In this document: positions 42,701-50,129 of the stretch, one piece after another
How the letters are laid out: each line of letters begins with the position of its first letter
How positions within the stretch are numbered: the stretch's first letter is position 1
From: Epiperipatus broadwayi
Lineage: Eukaryota > Onychophora > Udeonychophora > Euonychophora > Peripatidae
Assembly (NCBI GenBank): GCA_028023455.1
Contig: JAQFVV010012395.1
Location: 6,698,001-6,762,000 of the forward strand
Length of the DNA: 64,000 nt
Reading direction: 5' to 3'
The notes under the pieces: generated by a model
Told to the model about the DNA's origin: nothing
What the model saw: only the letters and a program-made list of their open reading frames with translations
Database searches by the model: none
Program-made: the position numbers and the translations under genes

Positions 42701-45700
42701 CAAAAACTCACAATATTGAATAGCATGTGTGATTCTTCAAAATATATTTGTGGAATTTTTAGCATTAAACAAAACTTTACAGAGGACAATTTATCTTCAA
42801 TGGAGCACGTGCATTTGCAAGGACAAAAATTAATACATTAAGAATGCAATAACTAAATATCTACTGCATGAGGATGTTCAAACAATATTAGATTCCAATG
42901 ATTATATAGATGCTTTGCCAATATTTAAATTTATTCAACTGCTTTGTAATGATTTAGATACTAGATTTCCAGAAGAGATATAAATGACTTGAATGCCTTG
43001 GATTCTTTCATAATAAAAAATAATTTAAACGTAGAGCATGGAAAAGATAGTGTAAAATGTATAATTGTAAAACATGAATGTACAATAAATAATAATAATA
43101 ATAAAAACTATGTATGCTTAGCTACAGTTTTAAAGCAATACAGTAATTTGAAATTTTTAGTAAATGAAAAATTTAAAATTCAAGTAGTCAAATCATTTAA
43201 TGATTTAGCTACATATGTCTTAAAAACTAAGAATGTAAAGAACTTTTGGTACTTTTCAATATATGTGCAATTTTTCAAGCTTCCAGTGCTGATTGTAAAT
43301 GAAATTTTAGTTTAATGAAAGCAATAAAGTCAAAATCCTGTAATAAATTAGATAATGAACATTTGGATAATTAGCATTATATTGTGTCAGAAAGTCAGAT
43401 AAACCTAGAAGTTGATAAAATTTGGATAAATTATAAAGAATATGGTGAAAAAAATAAAGGACCAATTATTATTATTATTGAATTTTGTTATTATTTTTAA
43501 ACATGTTCTTCAATATTTGACTATATATAAACTATTTTATATGGAAATGTGTAAATGAATGCTAAATTTTGACATTAGTTTGCATTACATTGGTCAGTTT
43601 AGTGTGTTCAGCTCTTTTATTTTTAGCTCAAAGATAATACTGTCTTATTGTAAAGAATATCAAAATGCAATAGCAATGATTCAATTACATACTGATATTA
43701 AAAATATTAACATTGAAAAGGGTGTATGACAGAGTGATTACATATCTCCAAAACTTTTTGCATTTTGTGAATTAAAATAGGAAACTAAGGAAGTAAAAGT
43801 AAATAGATATTACTTAAATCATTAAAATTTTGCAGATGATGTGATTGTTTTTGCAAATAATGTTTAAATATTCCAAGAGTTATCAGATGAAAGTAAGAAA
43901 GTAAGAGTAAAGATAAATGCTAAAAAGACTAAAATAATATTCAATCAATTTTCTCAAAAGAAGAAAATAAAGATTGATAATGATGAATTAAAAGAAATTA
44001 ACTACAAATATCTAAGTCAGATTATTAATATAGATGAAAACATAAAGGATACAATTAATCACAGAATTAAATTTCAGTGGATAGCTTTTAGTAGAAATAA
44101 TTTAATATTAAAAGGAAATATGCCTATATATTTGACAAGAAAATTTTAATAAATGTTTATCAGTTCTTACTTATGAATCTGAGACATGGACACTCAACAA
44201 AAGAGCGATTTAGAAACTTCATACTACTCAATGAAATAGGAGTAACAAGAAAGGATCAAAAACGATATACATGAATGAGAGAACAAACAAATATTATTGA
44301 CATTATTAAAAAAATTAAGAGACCAAAATGGAACTAGGCTAGACATATTGTTAGAAGAGATTATAATAGATGAACAGTTGAAATCTTAAATTGAATCCCA
44401 AGAGAATGTAAAAAACGTAGAAAGAGACAGAGAGACCTTCATCCTACAATGGATTGGAAATGAATGAAAAAATAAAAAAGATGGGTTTTTATTTACTTTT
44501 GTATTTATTTTTAAATGTGTATGTGTATTCAAGATTAAATAAAAAATAGTACGAAGTAAATTCTTGCTAAAATAATAAAGTTTGACTTTTGTGAAAACTT
44601 CAAAGGCTACTTTGTAATTTGGATTTGAATGGCAGAAACTGCCAACTTATAGTAAACCAGATTAATAGTTTTCTATCTGTATAATATATAAACTGGAAGG
44701 ATAATTTTAGTTGAATTTATCAACATTTTTAAAGAATTCTATCAATAAAGACGATGAAACATGAGGACTTTTTCTGCATATATCTTGCAAAATTTCTTTG
44801 TGAAGAATAATAACATTTTTTCCATAATGACAGAACTTTACCATTCAATTAATGAGGCTCAAATAATAAGAAATGAAAAATATCATTTATCTTTTAAAAT
44901 GTTTACTGCTGAAAAGACAAAATTACTGTTTTTAAAAAAAAAGATGTAATTTTTTTGCAATACATTATACTCAAGAATATTATTCAAAATTATATCCATC
45001 ATCAGAAAACTAACAAATATATTTAATCTTCATGAATAAGATCCAGAGATGAATCTTTATTCTCTTCATTTGCTGATTCTCAATTTGAGAAAGAATTCTA
45101 TTACTGATTCTTTGCATAGTGTGATAAATCACATTGTCAAAAGCCTACTTATTTTTCATTGTTACTTGAGGCAATGTTTTTTTTTTTTAGCTTTTGGACT
45201 TGTTTTAAAAAATCAAGTTTATTATTCATGTATATACAAATATTTCTAACTATTGCATATAAACAATATATCCCTACATACATATATTTTTTAATATATA
45301 CATAATTACATAAGATCACCCTAGCTTTATCATTTAAAATTTAAAACTGTGTTATAAAAAAACAAATGCTAATCAAAACATTATTATTGAAGGTATTAGC
45401 TAATTACCGGAATCAATTTAATTTTTTTTTATTTAATCTAGCTAGATATTTTAAAACAGTAATTTATCAACTGATGAATCCAATCCCTTTAGGAATCCCA
45501 TGACTGGTTATTAAGTAACATCAAATTGTGTTTTCAATGCAAGTTAAGTTTGAGGAAGGGAGGAGGAGACTATCATCAATCTGGAAAAAACGATATGTGA
45601 TTTGAACATCACAATTTGATTTTTTTTTTCTTGTCAGATAAAAGGTTTATAATATTTAAAAAACTTTGACCCCTTCTAAAACTCATGAAGATTATTGGCA

Positions 45701-48661
45701 CTCCAAGAAATAATATACCAGTATTATTTTTTTAAAATTGGATTTAAGATTATAATAATGGCATTCCTCAACTCCAAAAATTCCAATGCAAACAAAATTA
45801 TAAGGAAATAGTTAGTTTGTAGTCATGAGTCTAGTTGGACTAAATGCTTATGCTGTATGTATTATATAGAGGTCAGTATTATTTAATTAATCTAAGTTGA
45901 AAAATATCAAAATCGGTATTACTTATTAAATATTCTGATAGATATTCAAAGTGATATTCTTCTTATCAAACATTCTTCATTTAAAAATAGTTTCAATTTT
46001 AATTTATTTTTAGAAGCATAGGAATAAAAAAAATGCTTTTTATTAAAAATCAATAAGAATTCATTAACTTCCTCTTTCAGCTTTTATTAATTGATACTAG
46101 GGACACCTCTCTTCCAACTCTAGATGCTACAATCTAAATAGTGTAAAATCAATAAACATTCAATAGAAGCGGACCCAGACCCTCACATCCCTTTCCAATT
46201 AATTTGTACTATTCTCTATTCAGTAGCCAACTTTCAATTTTATGTTGTAATTAAAAATAATGGTTTTAAAACTTTTTAATATGGTTTCTTTTGCTATTAG
46301 AGATAGACAATGCTGAAAAGAGTTATTCTCTTTGATGCAAATATAGTAAACTGTTGAACCATCAGTTATGAATATATTATTTTCTGCAGCATCATCTGCC
46401 TTTTTTGGTCTTAAAATCATTGCCATAGACCTATATTATTTTTTTAATGGAGTAATCATTTTATAAACAGTTGATTTTCTCATTTACCATTGATAAATCA
46501 TATTTCTATGTGATACTTTTCTGCATATATATATATACTTCAATTTCAAACCAATACAAATATTATTACTGCACATATATTCAAATACATATAATAATTA
46601 GTTTATTATTCATAATTCAATTTTCATTAATTTTACTTATAAATAATAAATTAAAAATATATACAAAACAAAATTTTATTAAAAGCTTATTGTCAAAACT
46701 GTCCACTTACAATCACTCTATTTATTATTTTCCAGATCATTCTTTAAATTATCATAAATGTCTTCAGATTGAATCAGCTACAAAGAGACCAAACCTCATA
46801 CTTTAAATAGAAGTAAAAATTTAAAAGTCTTTTAAATTTCATTTAAAAGACTTTTTAAATGAAATAAAAACAAGTTTGAAGAGTATTTGTAACTAAACTA
46901 ATCAGTAGAATCTTGATTTTTTTTTAAAACAAATGTAAATACTGTGATATTAAAATTAAATATAAACAGACAAACACACACTTTTTACAAATAATAGATG
47001 TGGAATATATTGTTATAAAATCAGGATTGCATTTACATAAACAATTATTAAATTGTTCTTATGTATAATTTTTAATAGGGTATGTCCTAATATTTTTCTA
47101 TATCTGCCATTAAATTTCTCCAATGACTTTGAAAAATGCTGGATTAAGAGTTCATTGAACTATAACATTTATTTTAATTGTAATTTTCCTTTTTTCTAGA
47201 ATTATATATCTCTGATAAGCTTTGACAAATTCATTACATGTCATTTGTTGCCTACACATCATATGGTGAATAATTTAAAAAGCAATAATAGAATTATAAA
47301 TATTCCTTACAGTAAAACTTATTAAGACATTTTTCTAAAAAAAAATTTTTTTTTTAGCAATAAATAATAATGCTTATCCAAATACCACAAATACCTGGTA
47401 CACTAAACAATCGTAGAAGTATGGATATTTTTTAAAGTCACTATACAGAAAAAGAATCAGAATTAAAAACAATTCTTTTTTTATGTTGCACTTCAAGTAT
47501 ACAATAGTCAATAATATGTTTAAAAATACATATATACAAGCAACAAAGATTACAAATTGTAAAATTATCATATAACAGGATAATTTTGTAGTAGGATTGG
47601 AAAAAAAAAATCATGTAATAGATTATGTCGGATATCCATTTGTTTATCTGTCTTCTCTCATGTATTGATATAGATGTCGCTGTATGTACTTTAAATCGTG
47701 GTATTCTGGAGACCTATTGAAAAGGGCAAAAAAACAATTTGCCGAAAAAGGCTTTTCTATGATAATTTTATAATTTGTAATCTTTGTTGCCTGCATATAT
47801 GTATTTTTAAACATATTATTGACTATTTTTAAAGTCACTATAATTATTACATATTCAATCACTAAATCAGAAGTGATTCTAATTTGTTAACTAATTTTTA
47901 ATAAGGTTTTTGAAAAACAATTGCTAGTGCATTTTTATATTGATTAAATAAATGATGTCACTGCAAACAATATCTGATTCATCATTGGTGGCAGTTTGCC
48001 ATTGCTTATAAGCCATTAATTTATTCTAAATCTCAATAGTCAGCAATAGACCAAACTTCTAATGAGTTGTTTATGTTGTTAAGGTGCATGATATCAGCAA
48101 AAATTTAATGGATGCAAACTCTGGAGATCATATTGATTGTGGGATATTAACAATGTTGAGAGTAACAACAAAAAACAATCATAATATTATTTCAAACAAG
48201 AAAAATTACCTTGCTAACTTTCAAAGTCGTGTAATTAATTTTTATTTTTCATGAATAACCATATTATTAATGATTTGGATTTTAATACTATCTCCACTCT
48301 TTTGGACAAAATATTAGTTAAATTGCATTCAAAGAACTTTCAGGAAGACTTATTCAAGTACCATATCTAAAAATCTACATAAGGTCACTTCGTAGCAGCA
48401 ACAATATCTTCAATACACAATATTATCAAATATAATTTATTCTATAAAAGAGCCCAAATGTAATAAGTATAAATAAGCACAAAAAAATAAAGAATAATAT
48501 TTAACACAATTCCATTTCAGAACTTACTGTCCATCTCCTGACCAAACAGCTTGACACTTTTCTCCAGCTTTCCACTTCCGAATAGGAATACCACTACTTG
48601 ATCCTTCAATGCTATCACTTTGCTTTCCACTTATTAGATCAAATGTTAAATCAATGACTTC
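9585..48661 (-). CDS. SMNDC1: SMNDC1 (SPF30) survival motor neuron domain-containing splicing factor, five exons, N-terminus missing
   Basis: SMNDC1 is a nuclear Tudor-domain protein needed for spliceosome assembly; the Tudor fold binds dimethyl-arginine on snRNP proteins. Exons, in order: 48528-48661, 37970-38057, 30841-30917, 13578-13704, 9585-9740. Phases fit at each junction (2, 0, 2, 0). The joined protein runs from EVIDLTFDLI, matching the end of the family's N-terminal helix region, through the Tudor core (WKAGEKCQAVWSGDGQYYEA, then a second block ending EGYSATEVSL), a basic hinge, a charged helix ending WQQFNAK, and the family signature KKSIFASP...VGVGTCGI. Introns are about 10.5, 7.1, 17.1 and 3.8 kb, full of transposons. 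The first exon or exons (about 40-50 residues) were not found between 48662 and 64000. Confidence 0.92.
9886..11290 (-). mobile_element. CR1-like LINE, 5'-truncated 3' end, minus strand
   Basis: The minus-strand sequence matches the end of ORF2 of the LINE at 15410-22650. Its 5' part (10890-11290) aligns with 18700-19130 and includes YAEDLDKEF. The rest (9886-10520) aligns with 22003-22640 and encodes a zinc-knuckle-like segment with CKL and HLLIEYK, where the sister copies keep C-x2-C...H-x4-C. The 3' UTR ends CTCATCTCATA like the other copies. Frameshifts and the low-complexity insert at 10530-10880 break it. It sits in the last intron of SMNDC1 in the same orientation as that gene. Confidence 0.8.
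10530..10885. repeat. Strand-asymmetric A/C-rich low-complexity insert
   Basis: About 350 bp made almost only of A and C on the plus strand (G and T on the LINE sense strand), full of homopolymers. It sits inside the LINE copy exactly where the sister copy at 22003-22020 reads straight through from CTTATACAA into AAGATGGG. Both flanks keep LINE sequence. It may be sequencing noise or a real insertion. Confidence 0.7.
11291..13577. other. SMNDC1 last intron, AT-rich remainder
   Basis: No exon, RNA gene or recognised transposon in this part of the intron. Confidence 0.4.
13578..13704 (-). CDS. SMNDC1: SMNDC1 exon encoding the charged helix
   Basis: 127 nt bounded by an acceptor TGTACTTTTAG and donor GCAAAG/GTGAGT on the minus strand. 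It encodes a Lys/Glu-rich helix (KAEILKEREYKRKKAQKK ... WQQFNAK) that matches the region before the conserved IFASP block in SMNDC1. Starts with the last base of a codon begun in the previous exon and ends in phase 0. Confidence 0.93.
13705..15409. other. SMNDC1 intron, nothing recognised
   Basis: AT-rich DNA without an exon-like frame or a recognisable repeat. Confidence 0.4.
15410..16640 (+). pseudogene. LINE ORF1 remnant with zinc-finger start, coiled coil and SGNH esterase domain
   Basis: The frame near 15420-15546 begins with CLLCGHGEK, like the zinc-binding start of CR1-group ORF1 proteins. A charged, coiled-coil-like stretch (16020-16200) follows. The open frame 16020-16529 then shows the esterase pattern: GDSLIR (block I, catalytic Ser), FPGARI, and a TNNL segment at the place of the usual GTND/GTNN block. 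The frame continues to 16640 after a shift (VDVWDYF). Where the catalytic DxxH (usually DGIHL) should lie the sequence reads NKVNSI then stop, so the Asp-His pair is lost. ORF1 esterases belong to the CR1/L2 group of non-LTR retrotransposons. Dead copy. Confidence 0.65.
16690..17426 (+). pseudogene. CR1-like LINE ORF2, APE endonuclease remnant
   Basis: Several frames together give endonuclease-like blocks: the segment at 17030-17190 (VVSKKYLN ... WMIAIVYIATRDN), then IVIGDINGHIEK (about 17243-17278, the GDFN block) and YTWSRNN...HTIDYVLGD (about 17380-17432, the SxIDYIL block). These are in the right order for an EEP-fold APE nuclease. Several stops and frameshifts. The region is cut at 17427 by a MITE, and the usual segment between nuclease and reverse transcriptase is missing. 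Confidence 0.65.
17427..17692 (+). repeat. Dispersed MITE-like repeat, copy B, inserted in LINE
   Basis: Homologous to 4553-4825. It interrupts the LINE right after the endonuclease IDYVLGD block. The internal hairpin is clear here: GAAAAGATAG pairs with CTATCTTTTC across a short loop (about 17534-17562). The insertion went with loss of LINE sequence, or the LINE was already deleted there. Confidence 0.7.
17693..19130 (+). pseudogene. CR1-like LINE ORF2, reverse transcriptase remnant
   Basis: RT blocks appear across broken frames: an N-R/Q-AVI-VLYKVFAYMVVGR segment (about 17940-18010), a degraded GVRQGCPMSP block (about 18300-18335) and LFLLYMREMESIERL. The C-terminal part is better kept: the frame 18905-19130 reads through MGWLSFYMRNAKSKMKMFGRLHF to the sequence that matches the minus-strand copy at 10890. 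Reading breaks at 19130, where a 2.87-kb element enters; the LINE resumes at 22003. Confidence 0.7.
19125..22002. mobile_element. TG...CA element of 2.87 kb nested in the LINE, possibly a solo LTR
   Basis: The element 19131-21996 starts TGAAACGATAAC and ends CTGTTACA; the ends form a short imperfect inverted repeat (TGAAAC against TGTAAC). It is flanked by CAGTAT (19125-19130) and TAGTAT (21997-22002), a 6-bp duplication with one mismatch. The minus-strand sister LINE copy reads CAGTATACTTATAC at this site, which gives the pre-insertion sequence. There is no protein-coding frame of note and no repeat of its own start inside, so it fits a long solo LTR or a non-coding LTR-type element better than a complete retrotransposon. 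It is less AT-rich than the surroundings (19850-20120 and 20720-21300). A TATA-like GTATATAAAA at 21521-21530 lies about 25-30 nt before CACTCA. Confidence 0.65.
21521..21556 (+). promoter_or_regulatory. Candidate Pol II core promoter inside the TG...CA element
   Basis: GTATATAAAA (21521-21530) followed by an initiator-like CCACTCAATG about 25-30 nt downstream, the spacing of an arthropod-style TATA plus Inr promoter. A second TATA-like ATATATAAATA lies near 19822. Pure sequence inference. Confidence 0.3.
22003..22650 (+). mobile_element. CR1-like LINE, continuation and 3' UTR
   Basis: Resumes the LINE after the nested element. The frame 22262-22516 encodes CKLCKEN ... RNLLIECKC, a C-x2-C...(H replaced by N)...C zinc-knuckle-like end of ORF2, then a tail rich in charged residues to a TAG at 22514-22516. 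The 3' UTR (22517-22650) ends in GCATCGCATCACAT. Homologous to the minus-strand copy at 9886-10520 and to the next copy. Confidence 0.75.
22655..23145 (+). mobile_element. Second, partial copy of the same LINE 3' end
   Basis: Begins at the position equivalent to 22150 in the previous copy and runs to the same 3' end (CATCCCATCGCATA). The encoded C-x2-C...HLL...C block is present with stops (about 22775-22840). It lies head-to-tail with the first copy but differs at many positions, so it is either an old tandem duplication or an independent 5'-truncated insertion. Confidence 0.75.
23702..27017 (+). mobile_element. Nearly complete RTE (BovB-like) retrotransposon with 14-bp target duplication
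   Basis: The element spans about 23716-27003, close to the 3.2-3.3 kb usual for RTE. It is flanked by an exact 14-bp direct repeat ATTTGATTTTTATG (23702-23715 and 27004-27017). It has a 5' leader of about 325 nt that is less AT-rich than its surroundings, one long nuclease plus reverse transcriptase coding region, almost no 3' UTR, and ends TGATGATG, the short tandem tail typical of RTE/BovB. Full length and good coding preservation mean recent insertion. It lies antisense inside the 17-kb SMNDC1 intron. Confidence 0.92.
24041..26998 (+). pseudogene. RTE endonuclease-reverse transcriptase, two frameshifts
   Basis: The protein nicks target DNA and copies its own RNA there. APE endonuclease blocks: TYNCRSL (24193 on), LCEVRR with catalytic Glu, YAPTSSHS, GDFNARIG (about 24600), LDYILTN and SDHRLVR. 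The reverse transcriptase follows: FKKGDKEDIRNYRPVSLL, EQAGFKSGFSTIDHIQ, motif A FVDYEKAFDS, motif B GVRQGDSISPKLF, motif C FADDVVVFA, then YKYLGQIIN. All catalytic residues are intact. Two single breaks interrupt it: one near 24536-24545, after which the frame resumes at VQKAF, and one in an A-run near 25117-25122. The 3' part 25130-26998 is one 622-codon frame to TGA. The breaks may be mutations or homopolymer errors. Confidence 0.92.
27543..27777. repeat. Foldback insert b: 73-bp arms, 10-bp direct repeats
   Basis: Arms 27609-27681 and 27698-27770, nearly complementary, with a 16-nt loop. Direct repeat ATATACAATG at 27543-27552 and 27768-27777 (13 positions with one mismatch if extended). 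A 56-bp head lies between the left direct repeat and the first arm; the right repeat overlaps the second arm by 3 nt. Head similar to foldback a. Confidence 0.8.
27778..29111. other. SMNDC1 intron, AT-rich, nothing recognised
   Basis: The Phe/Leu/Ile-rich frame at 28804-29103 follows base composition and has no family likeness. Confidence 0.4.
29112..29117 (-). terminator. Poly(A) signal after the unrecognised nested gene
   Basis: AATAAA on the minus strand, 38 nt after the TGA at 29155-29157. It supports 29155-29209 being a true terminal exon. Confidence 0.45.
29155..29209 (-). CDS. Terminal exon of an unrecognised gene inside the SMNDC1 intron
   Basis: Minus strand: acceptor TTACTTTTTTAG, then one base that completes the CA left by the exon at 29983-30086, then FCVGKNNAYYDYEENEN and TGA. 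Acidic, tyrosine-rich C-terminus with no family recognised. The fit of phase, splice sites and poly(A) signal supports a real exon, but it is short. Confidence 0.5.
29550..29800. repeat. Foldback insert c: mirrored layout, 19-bp direct repeats
   Basis: Arms 29560-29635 and 29674-29747 (several mismatches, so older). Direct repeat CTAAAATTAATATGTAAAT at 29550-29568 and 29782-29800. Here the single-copy head (34 bp, with AATAAA) is on the right, so it is the mirror image of the other foldbacks. It lies in the intron between the two exons of the unrecognised gene. Confidence 0.8.
29983..30086 (-). CDS. Internal exon of an unrecognised gene inside the SMNDC1 intron
   Basis: Minus strand: acceptor TTTTTAATTTCAG, 104 nt, donor CA/GTAAGT (consensus). 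Only phase 0 is open and gives 34 residues, VIDLMVKKKLDMAARCIIAL then VPVLNPKSLLIKTN, a helical, HEAT-like or amphipathic look without a family I can name. Upstream exons must lie to the right, either in 30.1-30.8 kb or interleaved with SMNDC1 exons. Alternatively it is an alternative 3' end of SMNDC1: the 37970-38057 exon ends in phase 0 and would splice here in frame, while the 30841 exon would not. Confidence 0.6.
30087..30840. other. SMNDC1 intron segment
   Basis: Just upstream (in minus sense) of the nested exon. A 34-codon open stretch near 30510-30620 (DGTWMWQNFFAIS) was considered but lacks a good acceptor and donor. Confidence 0.35.
30841..30917 (-). CDS. SMNDC1: SMNDC1 hinge exon
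   Basis: Minus strand: acceptor TTTTTTAATAG and donor GTAAA/GTAAGT. 77 nt encode LTALKPATGAKKRKPETEDD and NKKV plus two bases. It matches the linker after the Tudor domain in SMNDC1 (LLNLKP in vertebrates) and carries a KKRK nuclear-localisation-like cluster. Phase 0 in, phase 2 out. Confidence 0.88.
31651..32065. repeat. Pair of 51-bp direct repeats 364 bp apart
   Basis: The 51-bp sequences 31651-31701 and 32015-32065 are identical except one base (31659/32023); they contain AGTGCAGTGAGATTCAGCAG. The 313 bp between them is not repeated elsewhere as far as I can see and has no coding frame. The arrangement fits a partial tandem duplication or a small terminal-repeat element. Lies in an SMNDC1 intron. 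Confidence 0.8.
32066..35066. other. SMNDC1 intron, mostly featureless
   Basis: A block of less AT-rich DNA at about 33450-33610 may be an old repeat but no family was recognised. The rest is AT-rich with homopolymers. Confidence 0.4.
35067..35293. repeat. Foldback insert d: 67-bp arms, 10-bp direct repeats
   Basis: Arms 35119-35185 and 35219-35284 differ at about three positions; loop about 33 nt. Direct repeat ATTAACATTT at 35067-35076 and 35284-35293. Head of 42 bp on the left; the right repeat touches the second arm. The loop carries GCTGAGCGCTTTCAA, and similar words occur at about 35002 and 39863. Confidence 0.8.
35294..37969. other. SMNDC1 intron, AT-rich
   Basis: Includes a short TG run near 37602 and poly-A tracts. 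The open frames at 35416-36086 follow composition only; no motif was seen. Confidence 0.4.
37970..38057 (-). CDS. SMNDC1: SMNDC1 exon, second half of the Tudor domain
   Basis: Minus strand: acceptor ATCCTTTTAG, 88 nt, donor CATTG/GTAAGA. Encodes YYEATIDEITPDGQCTLIFE then GYSATEVSL, the Tudor beta strands with the family's (C/Y)YEA and GY(G/S)(N/A)xEV pattern. The first base completes the Gln codon started in exon 48528-48661; it leaves in phase 0. Confidence 0.95.
38972..39243. repeat. Foldback insert e: arms about 100 bp
   Basis: Long imperfect arms (about 39001-39107 and 39127-39233). Direct repeat ATTACACTA at 38972-38980 and 39231-39239, extending to 12 of 13 positions. The head is the shortest of the set (about 16 bp). 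Arms differ at several positions, so it is older than d or f. Confidence 0.7.
39319..39430 (+). repeat. tRNA-derived SINE fragment
   Basis: The first about 73 nt resemble a degenerate tRNA: an A-box-like TGGTGCAATGGTAGGATGG (39324-39342), a B-box-like GGATTGCAACC (39370-39380) and a CTCTGCC end. A short AT-rich tail with AATAAAA follows. Stem mismatches make a working tRNA unlikely. Family not recognised. Confidence 0.55.
39431..42829. other. SMNDC1 intron, nothing recognised
   Basis: AT-rich DNA with short palindromes only. No exon or transposon end was identified. Confidence 0.4.
42830..43480 (+). pseudogene. Decayed coding sequence of unknown origin, possibly transposase
   Basis: Two frames join around 42985: the first reads HEDVQTIL ... 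FIQLLCNDLDTRFPEE, the second (42989-43315) starts NALDSFIIKNN and runs 108 codons. The pattern looks like a hAT-type transposase middle region, but I cannot confirm it. Stops and a frameshift show it is not functional. Confidence 0.25.
43650..44465 (+). pseudogene. Old RTE copy, 3' half
   Basis: Aligns with 26030-26990 of the intact RTE: degraded motif B (IEKGV*QSDYISPKLF), motif C FADDVIVFANN, then the LTYESETWTLN block and the final DLHPTMDW-like stretch. It has many stops and small deletions, and is far more diverged than the 23.7-kb copy. 5'-truncated inside the RT. Confidence 0.85.
44466..47428. other. SMNDC1 intron, mostly featureless
   Basis: A minus-strand frame at 46220-46426 (MAMILRPKKADDAAENN...) looks somewhat protein-like but has no splice context or family. 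A short hairpin around AAAAGTCTTTTAAATTTC occurs at about 46818-46860. Confidence 0.35.
47429..47842. repeat. Foldback insert g: 69-bp arms, 185-nt loop, 17-bp direct repeats
   Basis: Arms 47504-47572 and 47758-47826. Direct repeat TTTTTAAAGTCACTATA at 47429-47445 and 47826-47842; the right one abuts the second arm. Head of 58 bp on the left. The loop is longer than in the other foldbacks and holds a less AT-rich part (47640-47720). Confidence 0.8.
47843..48527. other. SMNDC1 intron beside the Tudor exon
   Basis: Nothing recognised. Confidence 0.4.
48528..48661 (-). CDS. SMNDC1: SMNDC1 exon, first half of the Tudor domain
   Basis: Minus strand: acceptor TTGTTTTAG, 134 nt, donor GGACA/GTAAGT. 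Encodes EVIDLTFDLISGKQSDSIEG, a Ser-rich spacer, then RKWKAGEKCQAVWSGDG and two bases of Gln. WKxGxKCxAVWSxDG is the start of the SMNDC1 Tudor domain; EVI(D/E)LT matches the end of the N-terminal helical region. It starts in phase 0, so at least one more coding exon with the initiator Met lies upstream. Confidence 0.95.
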
Positions 48662-50129
48662 CTAAAACAAAATGTTATCACAGCATAAATTAGCAGAAAA
48701 TCAATAAAATTAAAATTTTAAAACCACTTTATACAAATTAATATTATGTAAACACACACTTAAAAAAGAGAAAAATCTATTTATTTATATATTATTTTAT
48801 GAGGAATATATATTTACAGCTCATAGTAATTCTTAGACTTAGTCCTCTGCAAACTGAAGAGAGATGGCAAAAAGCATTATATAACTTCAAACAATAACTC
48901 CATATTTCTTAAAGAAGAAATATCTATTCAAAAAGTTTATTTGAATAGAATCAATTTGATTAATAATACCACTTATTTATTTTAATAATTTATTCTTTCT
49001 AATATGATTCTAATGGCTTTACCTTCCAAAAAAAGAATATTTTTATCTAAATTTTAAAACAATAATTAAACTCCATTTCTTTTTTTAATAACAAATATAT
49101 TAAACAACATAATACCTAAAGACTTATTAATTTCATTTTTAAATATTTTTCTCTATTGGATTCATGATCACCATTTAAAAAATCCCTATATGTAGTTATG
49201 TATCTGGTTTGATTTCAAAAATAACATTTTTTATTTAATGCATTCTACTATACTTTATAAGTTAATCTTTTTTAATATGCTATAACTTAATAATTTTTTT
49301 TTTTACATTTTCTTTTTTTATTTTCTTCTAATTGATAATTCAACTCTTAAATTTCCCTCTCTTACCTACTAATAATTATTTTTTTTTATTAATCATTTTT
49401 CCTTTATGATCTAATTTTTCTATTTATCCTTGTATAACTTATCCCCACTTTAATTGTTTACTAATATATTTACAAAGTCAAAAATTAATAAATACTGATA
49501 AGCATAGCTGACTCTTCCACTTTTCTCTAATTCACTTTAATCTTTAGAAGTTATAATGTAGACAGATCACCATGCTAATTTCTAATTTTTGACATTCTGG
49601 CAAAAATTCAATGTCTTCTATTAGAAGACTAACTTGCTAGAAACCAGTATGAAAGATTTTGATTTCATAGTAGTTGGATATCTGTTAAATTAAAGTAAGC
49701 TGTAATGTTAATAATGTTTAACAGTGTATTTAAAGACATATGAGATTAACTTGCAAATGAAGTCACCAACAATATTCATTGCTGGTCCTGTGACGGACCT
49801 ATATAACTATACAAACAAATTGGCTTTGGTTCTAAACCATAGGATATTCAAAAGTTTTAAATCATTAACTAAATAGCTCAGAAATAAAAAAAGCCAAAAA
49901 CTGATTCTGGAAATAATTTTGCTCAATGTTCAGATTGCAAGACATCACTAATGTTAAAAATTACTTTCATCAATACAGTTTTAGAAGCTATCTACAATAA
50001 AAGGCTACTTATAAATTAAAAACGAACCCTGAAGATAAACATATACTAGTATACCAAAAGATATTAAACCTTCTCTGTTTAAAAAAAAAATAATGCAAAC
50101 AAATCATCTCTTAAATATTTTAATGCCAT
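48662..50129. other. SMNDC1 upstream intron, AT-rich
   Basis: No N-terminal SMNDC1 exon was found here despite a search for the expected helix-rich segment. Confidence 0.4.

Noticed and set aside
46220-46426. Minus-strand 68-codon frame starting MAMILRPKKADDAA
   Set aside because: Somewhat protein-like but without splice sites, neighbours or a known family; not enough to call a gene.
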